Source of the DNA: Alphaproteobacteria bacterium HGW-Alphaproteobacteria-1
GTDB lineage: Bacteria > Pseudomonadota > Alphaproteobacteria > Rhodobacterales > Rhodobacteraceae
Assembly: GCA_002842985.1 (NCBI GenBank)
Contig: PHEQ01000008.1
Location: 86,510-150,509, forward strand
Length of the DNA: 64,000 nt
Direction: 5' to 3'
Position numbers and translations under genes: made by a program. A model generated the notes under the pieces. The model was not told where the DNA came from. It was given only the letters and a program-made list of their open reading frames with translations, and ran no database searches. Below are positions 36,469 through 44,137 of this stretch, in pieces. Within the stretch, counting starts at the first letter, position 1; each line of letters begins with the position of its first letter.

Positions 36469-37449
36469 TCAGGCGCGCAGGTTGCGCGCTGATTCCCGCA
36501 CCGCCTCGAATTGTCCGGTCGGGCGGAACCGCCAGAGGTAATCGGGCAGCACCGCTTCGGGCGCGACCGGTGTGATCCCGAGATCGGCAAAGCCCCGGGC
36601 ACCCTCGCTCACCACATTATCCACTCGCAGGCTGCGCACCTGATCCCGGGTGATTTGTGGCGGCACAAGACCAAGCGCGACCGTCTCCACCAGTTCCATC
36701 GCCCCCGCCATCAGCGTCGCAATCCCGAAGGGAATATTGACGATGAGTCGCCGCCGCCGGATCACCCGCAGCATCATCTGCATGAGGTCCCGGAACGTCG
36801 CCACCTCCGGCCCGCCAAGCTCATAAATGCCCGGCGCGGCAACGCCTGTCACGCCCATGACGGCGGCCTGGGCCACATCGTCGACATGGACAGGCTGGAA
36901 CCGCGTGCCGCCCCCCACCACAGGCAGGATCGGGCCAAACCGCGTCATCGCGGCGAAGCGGTTGAAGAACTGATCCTCGGCCCCGAAAATGACCGAGGGC
37001 CGGAGAATAACGGCCTTCGGCATGTGCTTGAGAATACCGGCCTCACCGGCGGCCTTGGTGCGGGCATAGACGCTCGCCGCGCCCGCATCCGCGCCGATGG
37101 CCGACAGGTGCACCATCCGCGCCACGCCTTCTTCGGCGGCGATGCGCGCGATGCGGGTCGCACCCTCGGCCTGCACAGCCTGGAAATTGTTGCGCCCCTT
37201 GCGGTTGAAGGTGCCCACACAATTGACCACGGCATCAGCCCCCTGCATCACCGCGCGCACGCTTGCATCGTCGCGGATATTGCAGAAGACCGGCTCCACC
37301 TGGCCCGGCACGCCGTAGGGTTTGACATGCATCGCCTCGTTGGGCCGCCGCACCGCGACCCGCACACGCCAGCCCTGCGCCGCCAGCCGCCGCGCGATGT
37401 AGCGACCGACAAAACCCGATCCGCCATAGATTGTGACAAGCTGGGACAT
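36469..37449 (-). CDS. NDUFA9-like NAD(P)-binding protein (complex I-associated)
   Basis: 326 residues of the atypical short-chain dehydrogenase type: [18 protein letters not shown] at the start, [29 protein letters not shown] with the YxxxK pair, [13 protein letters not shown], and a C-terminal [19 protein letters not shown]. These match the complex I NDUFA9 subunit family of alphaproteobacteria. It probably stabilises respiratory complex I rather than acting as an epimerase. It is the last core protein gene before the tRNA-Leu. Confidence 0.87.
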   Translation of the reverse strand: MSQLVTIYGGSGFVGRYIARRLAAQGWRVRVAVRRPNEAMHVKPYGVPGQVEPVFCNIRDDASVRAVMQGADAVVNCVGTFNRKGRNNFQAVQAEGATRIARIAAEEGVARMVHLSAIGADAGAASVYARTKAAGEAGILKHMPKAVILRPSVIFGAEDQFFNRFAAMTRFGPILPVVGGGTRFQPVHVDDVAQAAVMGVTGVAAPGIYELGGPEVATFRDLMQMMLRVIRRRRLIVNIPFGIATLMAGAMELVETVALGLVPPQITRDQVRSLRVDNVVSEGARGFADLGITPVAPEAVLPDYLWRFRPTGQFEAVRESARNLRA

Positions 37450-37593
37450 GGGGGCCTCCGATCCGCGATTACACCCTCTTTCCTAGCGCCGACGCTCCGG
37501 CGCGACAAGGCGTTAAGCACCCTGCGACAGATCGCGCGAATTCGCCGTTGACACCTGTGCGGGCTGCGTCTACACGCCTGCGTCACGACACCT

Positions 37594-37679
<86 letters not shown>

Positions 37680-38233
37680 TTCGTCAAGCCTAAAATCCGG
37701 AATTTGTTGATTTTCTGAGGTTTTGGGCGGATGATTGGGAGAATTTGCCCCACAAATTGCTCCACAATCGCCTATCAACATGAATGCCGACGATGCGGAC
37801 CTGTTTTCTATGGTGACGATGGAAGTGGACGGTCACACCCGAAATGCGAACTTTATACCCCGTGAAGGCGCGCGCGCAAAGTTTTTCGCGTAGCAGCGAT
37901 GAATTGAAAGTGAAATCTTTATCCTTATCAGTAGCATGACGAATCTTTCAAAAGCGGCAGCCAACTGCGCGAACTGATCAGGCATAGAGCCTCTGCGGAG
38001 CGAAGTGGCCGACCGTATCATTCTACTCTGGTTCAGAATTGACCATTGCCCATGAAGGCTGCGCTGAGCCATTCGCCGTAGAAGGAAGTTGCCAGGAGTT
38101 GGAGGTTGCGAGCGTCGAGCGGATGCGGTGACCGGCGGCAGGCGGACCTTACGATGTCGAGCGGGATGGCAGAAGGCATAGTCTCACTGTGCATCCTTGG
38201 AGACAATAACCACGGAGCGAAAACAAAGCTCCA
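37680..38233. other. Gene-poor island border
   Basis: 554 bases without a convincing gene. A 37-codon plus-strand reading frame at 37,780-37,893 and an 80-codon minus-strand frame at 37,833-38,072 have no recognisable similarity. The stretch probably holds decayed remains of integration and of mobile DNA. Confidence 0.5.
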
Positions 38234-38797
38234 CTACCTCCGAGACAACTGGTAGTCGACCCCGGTCATCCGAGCCCGCCAAGTCAGCATTTCCCGGCTG
38301 ACCAGATACTGGTGGCACGCCACTTCATCCGGAATCCTTTGGGTCCGGATGGAGAGGAGCGCAGGCCGAGGCAACAACAAGGTGCCGGCGAGCCAGTCAG
38401 CTTCATATTCCTGGTCCTGATCGAAGTTTCCAGGGACCAAGGAGCCATCTTCCATCAGGAAGGCCTGAGCGAGCTCATGCCCCAGGATGATGTGCGACAG
38501 TTCGTGCATGATCACGTTGTTCCTGCGGCCCGGCGAAGAGACGGGCTTGTAGACAACGAGGTTCGAAGGCCCCATGCGCATCGTCAACGCAGCCCAAGAG
38601 TCATCCGCTTCGTCGGTCAGAACCGAGAGGTTTTCTGTGCCAAGATCTTGGATGTCTTTGACAGACCACACCGTGATACCCAAATGCTCCGCCAAGTGAT
38701 CGGCTGACAGCGGCCCGGAAGCATGTACCCCAAGCTGCTTGCGATACTCGACCGATCGCCGCTCGCACTGCGACTTGAACCCCCGCCGAAACGCCAC
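38234..38797 (-). CDS. ImmA/IrrE metallopeptidase, CapP-like regulator protease
   Basis: 187 residues of the COG2856 type: zinc-binding HELSH at 98-102, the third ligand in EYEADWLAG at about 132, and a preceding VVYKPVSSPGRRNNVIM strand-helix. Proteases of this type cut a partner HTH repressor. It starts with GTG directly after the stop of the HTH gene, and the pair is divergent from a CBASS operon. This is the layout of the CapH/CapP pair, in which CapP is triggered by DNA damage (single-stranded DNA) and cleaves CapH to switch on CBASS. The identity as CapP is inferred from family and context. Confidence 0.82.
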   Translation of the reverse strand: MAFRRGFKSQCERRSVEYRKQLGVHASGPLSADHLAEHLGITVWSVKDIQDLGTENLSVLTDEADDSWAALTMRMGPSNLVVYKPVSSPGRRNNVIMHELSHIILGHELAQAFLMEDGSLVPGNFDQDQEYEADWLAGTLLLPRPALLSIRTQRIPDEVACHQYLVSREMLTWRARMTGVDYQLSRR

Positions 38798-39112
38798 CTA
38801 ATGCCCTCTCGCGTTGACCTTCGCGAACTGGTCGGCCGCTTTCTCAATCAGCGTCGCCAGAGATTGGGCCGTCCGCGGGGGGAGCGCCTTCTTGTTCTTG
38901 AAGGCAATCTGAAGGTTGCCAACTCCGGTGAATTTCGATGTGTCCTCTTCCAGCCAGGCACACACCTTCTCGAGTGTCGCGATATCCGGGACATGGCCAT
39001 TTTCTATGCGTGACAGTGTTGAAGGGCTAATCCCGATCTCCCTGGCCGCCGCGCGCACGCCCATGTTGCCCCTGCGTCGCGCCAGCAGATTGCCTATGTC
39101 TCCAAACTCCAT
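38798..39112 (-). CDS. XRE-family HTH repressor, CapH-like
   Basis: 104 residues: an N-terminal helix-turn-helix (NMGVRAAAREIGISPSTLSR then IENGHVPDIATLEKVCAWL, about residues 17-54) and a C-terminal helical part (RTAQSLATLIEKAADQFAK) that may mediate oligomerisation and contain the protease site. AGGAGG precedes the ATG. It is cotranscribed with the metallopeptidase and divergent from the CD-NTase gene, with a large inverted repeat between. It probably represses the CBASS genes and itself. Confidence 0.83.
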   Translation of the reverse strand: MEFGDIGNLLARRRGNMGVRAAAREIGISPSTLSRIENGHVPDIATLEKVCAWLEEDTSKFTGVGNLQIAFKNKKALPPRTAQSLATLIEKAADQFAKVNARGH

Positions 39113-39145
39113 GCTGACCTCCTGAGCGTTGCATGCACGACATTT

Positions 39146-39205
39146 AGTGTTTCACAGACTGGACAGCGGGGCGGGTTGCCGCTACTGTCCAATGTGTGAA
39201 ACACT
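39146..39205. promoter_or_regulatory. Inverted repeat in the CBASS control region (probable CapH operator)
   Basis: Two 21-bp arms, 39,146-39,166 and 39,185-39,205, separated by 18 bp. Each carries AGTGTTTCACA and TGGACAG (or complement), and the arms match at 19 of 21 positions. The repeat fills the middle of the 169-bp region between the repressor and CD-NTase genes. The symmetry and size suit two repressor dimers or a tetramer; the exact promoter elements are not clear. Confidence 0.7.
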
Positions 39206-39281
39206 GATATTCACCTAAGAAACGGTTGAATCACGAAGGGGCGGACCAGTCAACCTTAACGATTCGACAAGAGAGACGAGC

Positions 39282-41018
39282 ATGAACCAACTTCCGAAGC
39301 GCCCCTTCATCCCGTTCGACTCCCTTGGCGAACGCTTGCTGGCCGCCGTGGCGATCAAGCTGGAACTCCCCCCGAGCCAACATCTTCTGATGACCCAACG
39401 AAAGCAGGCCATCGAGAAGCACCTTGAGGGGGATGGTAGCCCGCTCAAGGATCTCATCCGGATCTTCTACCAGCAGGGCTCGGTTGCGATTGGGGCGACC
39501 ATCAAGGCCAAGCATCGCAATGTCGGCTTCGACATCGACATCATTGTGGAACTGCTGCTGAATGGCATCCGCCCGTCCCAGGCGCTCGATCTCCTCTACG
39601 AGGCGATCCGCGGCGAACAGGGCTCTCGTTACCATGACTGCACGACGCGGCAGACCCGATGCGTCACGGTTCACTACGCAGACGGGATGCACATCGACCT
39701 CTCCCCCTCGGTCTTGCTTGAGGCAGGCGATCCCCGCCAGAGCTGCATCTTCCACTCCAAACCAGAGGATCCTCGTTCCAGCGATTATTACGTGCTCATG
39801 AACAGCTTCGCGTTTGCTGAGCACTACAACGCGCTTTGCCCCGTCGATCAGACTTTTGCGGAGGCATATGCGAAGAGGGTCATGGCTGCGGATCAGGCGT
39901 TCGAAGTAATCGCGAAAGATGCAGATTCCGTCCCCGTTCCAGAGCATTCGTCTGAGGTAGGCGGCAAGTCTGCCGTCACTGTTGGATTGCAGCTACTGAA
40001 GCGCAATCGGGATATCCGCTGGATCCCCCGGAAAGGGAAGCGGATGCCCGCCTCCGTGATGTTCAGCTGTCTGACCTTAGAAGTGGCCGAAGCTGGGCGC
40101 ACGATCGGCGAAAACCTCCGGATCACCGCCACCCACATTCTCGATCGTCTCCTTTTTGCAAAAAGCATGGGTAAGCTGATCGTGGTGGAGAACCCGCGCT
40201 GCAGCGGGGACCTCTTCACGGATCGCTGGCCCGAAAACCGCCACGACCAGGATCTACTGATCGAAGACATGAAACTCTTCCTTCGACAGCTCGAAGTGGT
40301 TCTCGACGAGAACCGCTCGCTCAAGGATCGAACCGCTGCCCTTGAGGCGATGTTCGGGGAGACAGTTGCCCGGGACGTCTTGAAAGACTTCTTGGACGAA
40401 ACCGGCGGTCTTGTTAAGAGCGGCAAGCACGCACTCGGGACTGCGGGCGGCATCCTCGCCGCGCCCGCATCAGCGAGGGTTAAGCCGGCGGCGAGGACGA
40501 ACACCTTTTTCGGCTCTAAGCGTCCCGTCTGCTTCCAGACAGGGCTTGCGGCAAAGTCGCTCTCGGCCCAGGCCAAAGCCATGGCCCGGAGGTGGCCCCA
40601 GTTTCGGGCGACGCCCGGGGTGGGGACTCAGTCGCTGGTCTGGTTTGGAGATCTGAAGGGGCTGGAGCGCAGCTTCCACATCAGTGTCGAATACGGTCTG
40701 CCTCGTCCCGGCGACACGAACATGTCCAGGTTCATGCCCGTCGTCCGAGTGCTGCGCCCTTCGCTGGTTCTCAACTTCGATGCAATCGAAGAGGCGCCCC
40801 TTCCCCATGTCTTCTTCGAGGGGCCAGACATCCGCCTGTCGCCCCTTTGCCTGTTCGATCCCCAGGCGCGAGAATGGGATCGCACCATTTTGATCGCAGA
40901 CACCACCATCCCGTGGGCGGCTCGTTGGCTGGCCTGCTACGAGATCTGGGAAGCAACTGGCCGGTGGGTGGGCGGCGGTCGTCACGCGAGCGAAGGAGAT
41001 CAAGACAATGCCGCCTGA
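39282..41018 (+). CDS. CBASS cyclic-oligonucleotide synthase (CD-NTase) fused to an E2-like domain
   Basis: 578 residues. The N-terminal half is a DncV/CD-NTase-type nucleotidyltransferase: GS at 66-67 (QQGSVAIGATIKAK), catalytic Asp84 and Asp86 in GFDIDIIVEL, and a third Asp139 in MHIDLSPS. After a linker at about 380-425, the C-terminal 150 residues match the E2-like protein of type II-short CBASS: LPHVFFEG, Cys523 in LSPLCLFDP, then EWDRTILIADTTIPWAARWL and TGRWVGGGRH. The synthase should make a cyclic di- or trinucleotide on phage infection; the E2-like part may conjugate or release the enzyme. It overlaps the phospholipase gene by eleven bases. E2 is normally a separate protein, so the fusion is notable. 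The C-terminus ends in Ala-Ala. Confidence 0.85.
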   Translation: MNQLPKRPFIPFDSLGERLLAAVAIKLELPPSQHLLMTQRKQAIEKHLEGDGSPLKDLIRIFYQQGSVAIGATIKAKHRNVGFDIDIIVELLLNGIRPSQALDLLYEAIRGEQGSRYHDCTTRQTRCVTVHYADGMHIDLSPSVLLEAGDPRQSCIFHSKPEDPRSSDYYVLMNSFAFAEHYNALCPVDQTFAEAYAKRVMAADQAFEVIAKDADSVPVPEHSSEVGGKSAVTVGLQLLKRNRDIRWIPRKGKRMPASVMFSCLTLEVAEAGRTIGENLRITATHILDRLLFAKSMGKLIVVENPRCSGDLFTDRWPENRHDQDLLIEDMKLFLRQLEVVLDENRSLKDRTAALEAMFGETVARDVLKDFLDETGGLVKSGKHALGTAGGILAAPASARVKPAARTNTFFGSKRPVCFQTGLAAKSLSAQAKAMARRWPQFRATPGVGTQSLVWFGDLKGLERSFHISVEYGLPRPGDTNMSRFMPVVRVLRPSLVLNFDAIEEAPLPHVFFEGPDIRLSPLCLFDPQAREWDRTILIADTTIPWAARWLACYEIWEATGRWVGGGRHASEGDQDNAA

Positions 41019-42039
41019 CGGCTCCTACGACCATACAATCCCCCGTCGTTCCGATGGAACCAGACAGACGCTCCGCCCGGTTCAGCCGTGGCCGGAGGGA
41101 AAGCCCTTCAAGATCCTCTCGATCGACGGTGGTGGCATTCTCGGCCTTCTCCCATGTCTTGTGTTGGCCGAGATCGAAAGCCGGTTCCTGGATGGTGAAC
41201 CCATCGGTCAGCACTTCGACATGATCGTGGGGACATCAACGGGAGGGATTATCGCCTTGGGGCTGGCGCAGGGGAAACCTGCCAAGGAGATCGCCAGGCT
41301 CTACATCGAACGAGGTGAACGCATCTTTCCTGGCAACAGGCTGACTCGTCGGCTCCGCAATCTCGGTCGGTGGTTCGTGAATCCTTACGACCGGCGTCGG
41401 CTCGAGAACGAGTTGCGTCGCGAGTTCGGGGACGCGCTCCTGGGGTCTGTGAAGGTGCCAACGTGCATTCCTTCCTTCGAGGGGCGATACGGTGAGCCCT
41501 ACATCTTCAAGACACCGCACCATCCAGACTACAAGAAGGACCAGTTCGAAAAGCTGGTCAACGTCGGGCTCTCCACGGCGGCTGCGCCGACCTACTTCTC
41601 AGCGATCGAGCGAGACGGCTACGTCTTCTCTGATGGCGGAATATGGGCGAACAACCCGGCGATGGTCGGTGTTGTCGACGCTACGACCTGTTTCGATATT
41701 GACCGGACACAGATCAGGCTTCTGAGCCTCGGATGTGGCCAAGACACCTATCGAATGCGGTGGTGGCATCGGATTGGTGGCCAGCTTGTCTGGGCCGACC
41801 AGTTCTATCTCTCCGCGATGCGCGCTCAGTCATACAATGCACTCGGCCAGGCTGGGCTTCTCATCGGCCATGAGCACCTCGTGCGACTTGACGCACCAGA
41901 AGTGTCAAAGCGCGTTGCCATGGATGATGTTGCGCGTGCTGTAGCCGAGATGCCCCCGGTCGCCCGTGCGCTGGTCGAGGCGGCGGGACATCGCGTCGAG
42001 GGCATGTTTCTTGCTCGAACGGTTCCAGAGTGTGAATAA
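41008..42039 (+). CDS. capV: Patatin-like phospholipase, CapV-type CBASS effector
   Basis: 343 residues with the patatin motifs: oxyanion loop GGGILG at 41-46 (LSIDGGGILGLLPCLVLAEI), nucleophile Ser77 in GTSTG, and catalytic Asp209 in SDGGIWANNP. CapV proteins are inactive until they bind the cyclic nucleotide made by the CD-NTase, then degrade the inner membrane and kill the infected cell. The ATG lies inside the end of the CD-NTase gene, so the two are translated together. Confidence 0.88.
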   Translation: MPPDGSYDHTIPRRSDGTRQTLRPVQPWPEGKPFKILSIDGGGILGLLPCLVLAEIESRFLDGEPIGQHFDMIVGTSTGGIIALGLAQGKPAKEIARLYIERGERIFPGNRLTRRLRNLGRWFVNPYDRRRLENELRREFGDALLGSVKVPTCIPSFEGRYGEPYIFKTPHHPDYKKDQFEKLVNVGLSTAAAPTYFSAIERDGYVFSDGGIWANNPAMVGVVDATTCFDIDRTQIRLLSLGCGQDTYRMRWWHRIGGQLVWADQFYLSAMRAQSYNALGQAGLLIGHEHLVRLDAPEVSKRVAMDDVARAVAEMPPVARALVEAAGHRVEGMFLARTVPECE

Positions 42040-42161
42040 GTCCCAAATCGGCCCCCACCTATCAGCGTCCATAATTGAGACTTCTGGGAGCGCGGGAAGC
42101 TGGCCCGAGGTTGCGTGGCTTACATATTGCGCAGCCGGATCGGGCCAGCGCGGCTCCGGGG

Positions 42162-42420
42162 CTCACGCTCGCGTCTTGAAGCGCCAGCTCTCTTAGCCAG
42201 TCTCTACAATGGCGCAGTGATGGGTGAGCCGATTGAGCAACGCGCTCGTCATCTTGGCATCGCCGAAGACACTGGGCCATTTGCCGAAGTCGAGGTTGGT
42301 TGTCATCAGGATTGAGTAGCGCTTGTAGCGGCCGCTGATCAGATGAACGAGCAACTGACCGCCGGTCTGGGCGAAGGACAGATACCCAGCTCATCGAGGA
42401 TAACGAAATCCAGACGACAC
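42162..42420 (-). pseudogene. istB: IS21-family istB fragment
   Basis: The minus strand reads as the C-terminal part of an IstB ATPase: [10 protein letters not shown], then after a frameshift [19 protein letters not shown] and [19 protein letters not shown], then [11 protein letters not shown]. An in-frame stop follows before ESWRFKTRA. The N-terminal half, istA and the IS ends are missing, so this is a dead remnant. Confidence 0.8.
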
Positions 42421-42717
42421 AACAGACCGGCCGTGCAGCCCTGAACGCATGCTCGCGGACTAAAATGGGCTGATCCTCAAACCTAAAATCACCCGAGAAG
42501 TCGGGGAAACCTTCTGAAATCGGGTTTGGACAGGGACATCCGGCGAGAGTGTAGCGCACACTCTTCGAGGGTGTTGCTGTCCGACGCGCGCAAATCGGGA
42601 AACGACCTGGAAACCCCGGACAGTGCCCGGACATCGGGAACGGAGCCCGCCTGGGCGTTGACGTGACCGGGTTGGGTGACTTCCACAGCCCGTGTCGTGA
42701 CGCCCGACGGTGCGCAA
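42421..42717. other. Unassigned decayed DNA between remnants
   Basis: About 300 bases with no gene I can support. A minus-strand frame at 42,489-42,686 has no recognised domain. It sits between two pseudogene fragments, so it is probably left over from past insertions. Confidence 0.45.
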
Positions 42718-42990
42718 TCACGTTAGATTGTCGAGCCTCTTTCGCGTCTCGGGCATCAGGTCCAGCGATCCCGAAATCTTGTTGCGCCTGGCTGGCCCCC
42801 GGGCCAGCGCCGTCTCGTAGGCCTCCGCGAGATCCGCGAGCCGCTCAGAACCTCGATCAGAAGCTCGGCCTGGGCCCGGTCCTTGCGCGCCTTGAGGCGA
42901 TCCGGGTCTGCTTTACGCCGATCTGCGACGATCAGCTTGTGAATGGCAAAACGCTCCGGCCTCGGGACCTGGATCAGCACCCCGGAGCGA
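42718..42990 (-). pseudogene. C-terminal fragment of a nucleotidyltransferase-fold protein (GSU2403-like)
   Basis: The minus strand reads LYRSGVLIQVPRPERFAIHK then LIVADRRKADPDRLKARKDR, then after a frameshift AEAYETALARGPARRNKISG before a TGA at 42,718. This resembles the end of the GSU2403-type nucleotidyltransferase-fold family, in which a VPDP.RYAVHKLIVA.RR segment is typical. The start of the gene is absent; the fragment begins where the RecB-like gene breaks off. Confidence 0.6.
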
Positions 42991-44137
42991 TAGAGGCAGC
43001 ATAATGGTAGATATGGGCGTGCGGATATGCGGACAGGCGGGCGTCGAACAACTGGAAAAGGGTGATCAGTGCCTGTTTCTCGGCGGTGTGATCATGCGCC
43101 CAGAGTGCAGTGAAGTCATCGCCATCCCATACGCCGTGCAGGTATTCCAGGCCCTCGGTGCCGCCTTCGGCATAGAATGGGTCGCCTTCGATGTCGTAGA
43201 ACAAATCGCCAATGGCTGGCTCGGGAAGCAGGTCGAAACCCTTGCCTCCTGCCGGATCGCGCAGGGCGTGATGTGGTCCCTTTGTGGGGCGATGGGTCTG
43301 AAGCCGGGCCTGCAGGCGCAGCCGATCAAACGTCGGCGCAGCGAGCCGGGGAATGTTCTCTTTGCGTGCTGCCAGACCGGTCATGGTCATGACACCGGCG
43401 TTTTCCAGCTTGGTCACTTGGGAGCGGCTGATCCCGGCGACCCGGAACAGGCTGCCTTCGCTCTCCCAGACCGCTGCACAATTTTCACGCCAGCGGCAGA
43501 GATCGCATGTTGCGCATGGCACCGGACGGGTAGGCCAGGGTGCGTTGACGAACGTTTCCAATCGCGTGCGCGCCTGACGTGCGTAATCGGCGTATTCGGC
43601 CAGACGAAAGCTCGCGCGCGTGCCGTCGCCCAGCAGCACATGAGCATTCTCCGGGGACCGACCTTGCAAGGGCGTCAGGAGGTCGGAATAGAGCACCAGT
43701 TGTAGCAGATGTGATGGGGAAGGCTTGCGCTTGAGCTTTGTATCCGCCACCTCGTAGGAGTACGGACCCAGATCCGAAGGAACGTCAACGCGCTCGAGGA
43801 AATCGGACCAGCCGCCCCACGCGCCGCCTTCCAGCGCACCCTGAAAAACCGTGGCCGGACCTTGCCGGAGCGCCGTGACAGTCGCAGCCACTGCCTGCGA
43901 AAAGGGTTGATCCTTCTCGATCTCGACCACATCGCCGCCTGCACGCAGCGTCTCAAGATGCCCGGCCTCATGTGCGTCCCCGTAGCGCTGGAGCAAGGCG
44001 GCATCCTCGCTGTCCCTCGCAGGCTCCGGTCCGCGACCCTGCAACCGCTCGAGATCGAGATGGCTTGCATGGGTGCAGGACATGAAGCGCATCAGGTCGG
44101 ATGCGGAAAGGCGGATACGACCATTCTCGCTCAGCAT
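42974..44137 (-). CDS. TM0106-family RecB-like nuclease, truncated (helicase part lost)
   Basis: 387 residues remain of a protein usually over a thousand long. Present are the start LSASDLMRFMSCTHASHLDL, a RecB-type nuclease core with EVADTKLKRKP, a cysteine cluster (PCATCDLCRWRENC) that may hold an iron-sulfur cluster, a helix-hairpin-helix-like ISRSQVTKLENAGVMTMTGL, and the beginning of an RNase H-like domain (DLFYDIEGDPFYAEGG). The family sequence stops at HIYHY; nine foreign residues and a stop follow. The missing part would be the SF1 helicase. It overlaps the SbcC-like gene by seven bases. The remaining nuclease could still be made, but the gene is best treated as broken. Confidence 0.78.
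   Translation of the reverse strand: MLSENGRIRLSASDLMRFMSCTHASHLDLERLQGRGPEPARDSEDAALLQRYGDAHEAGHLETLRAGGDVVEIEKDQPFSQAVAATVTALRQGPATVFQGALEGGAWGGWSDFLERVDVPSDLGPYSYEVADTKLKRKPSPSHLLQLVLYSDLLTPLQGRSPENAHVLLGDGTRASFRLAEYADYARQARTRLETFVNAPWPTRPVPCATCDLCRWRENCAAVWESEGSLFRVAGISRSQVTKLENAGVMTMTGLAARKENIPRLAAPTFDRLRLQARLQTHRPTKGPHHALRDPAGGKGFDLLPEPAIGDLFYDIEGDPFYAEGGTEGLEYLHGVWDGDDFTALWAHDHTAEKQALITLFQLFDARLSAYPHAHIYHYAASIAPGC

Noticed and set aside
37833..38072. Minus-strand 79-codon frame at the island border
   Set aside because: No ribosome-binding site or domain; composition fits decayed non-coding DNA.
42489..42686. Minus-strand 65-codon frame in the scar region
   Set aside because: No start signal, no family similarity that I can name, and it lies between dead fragments.
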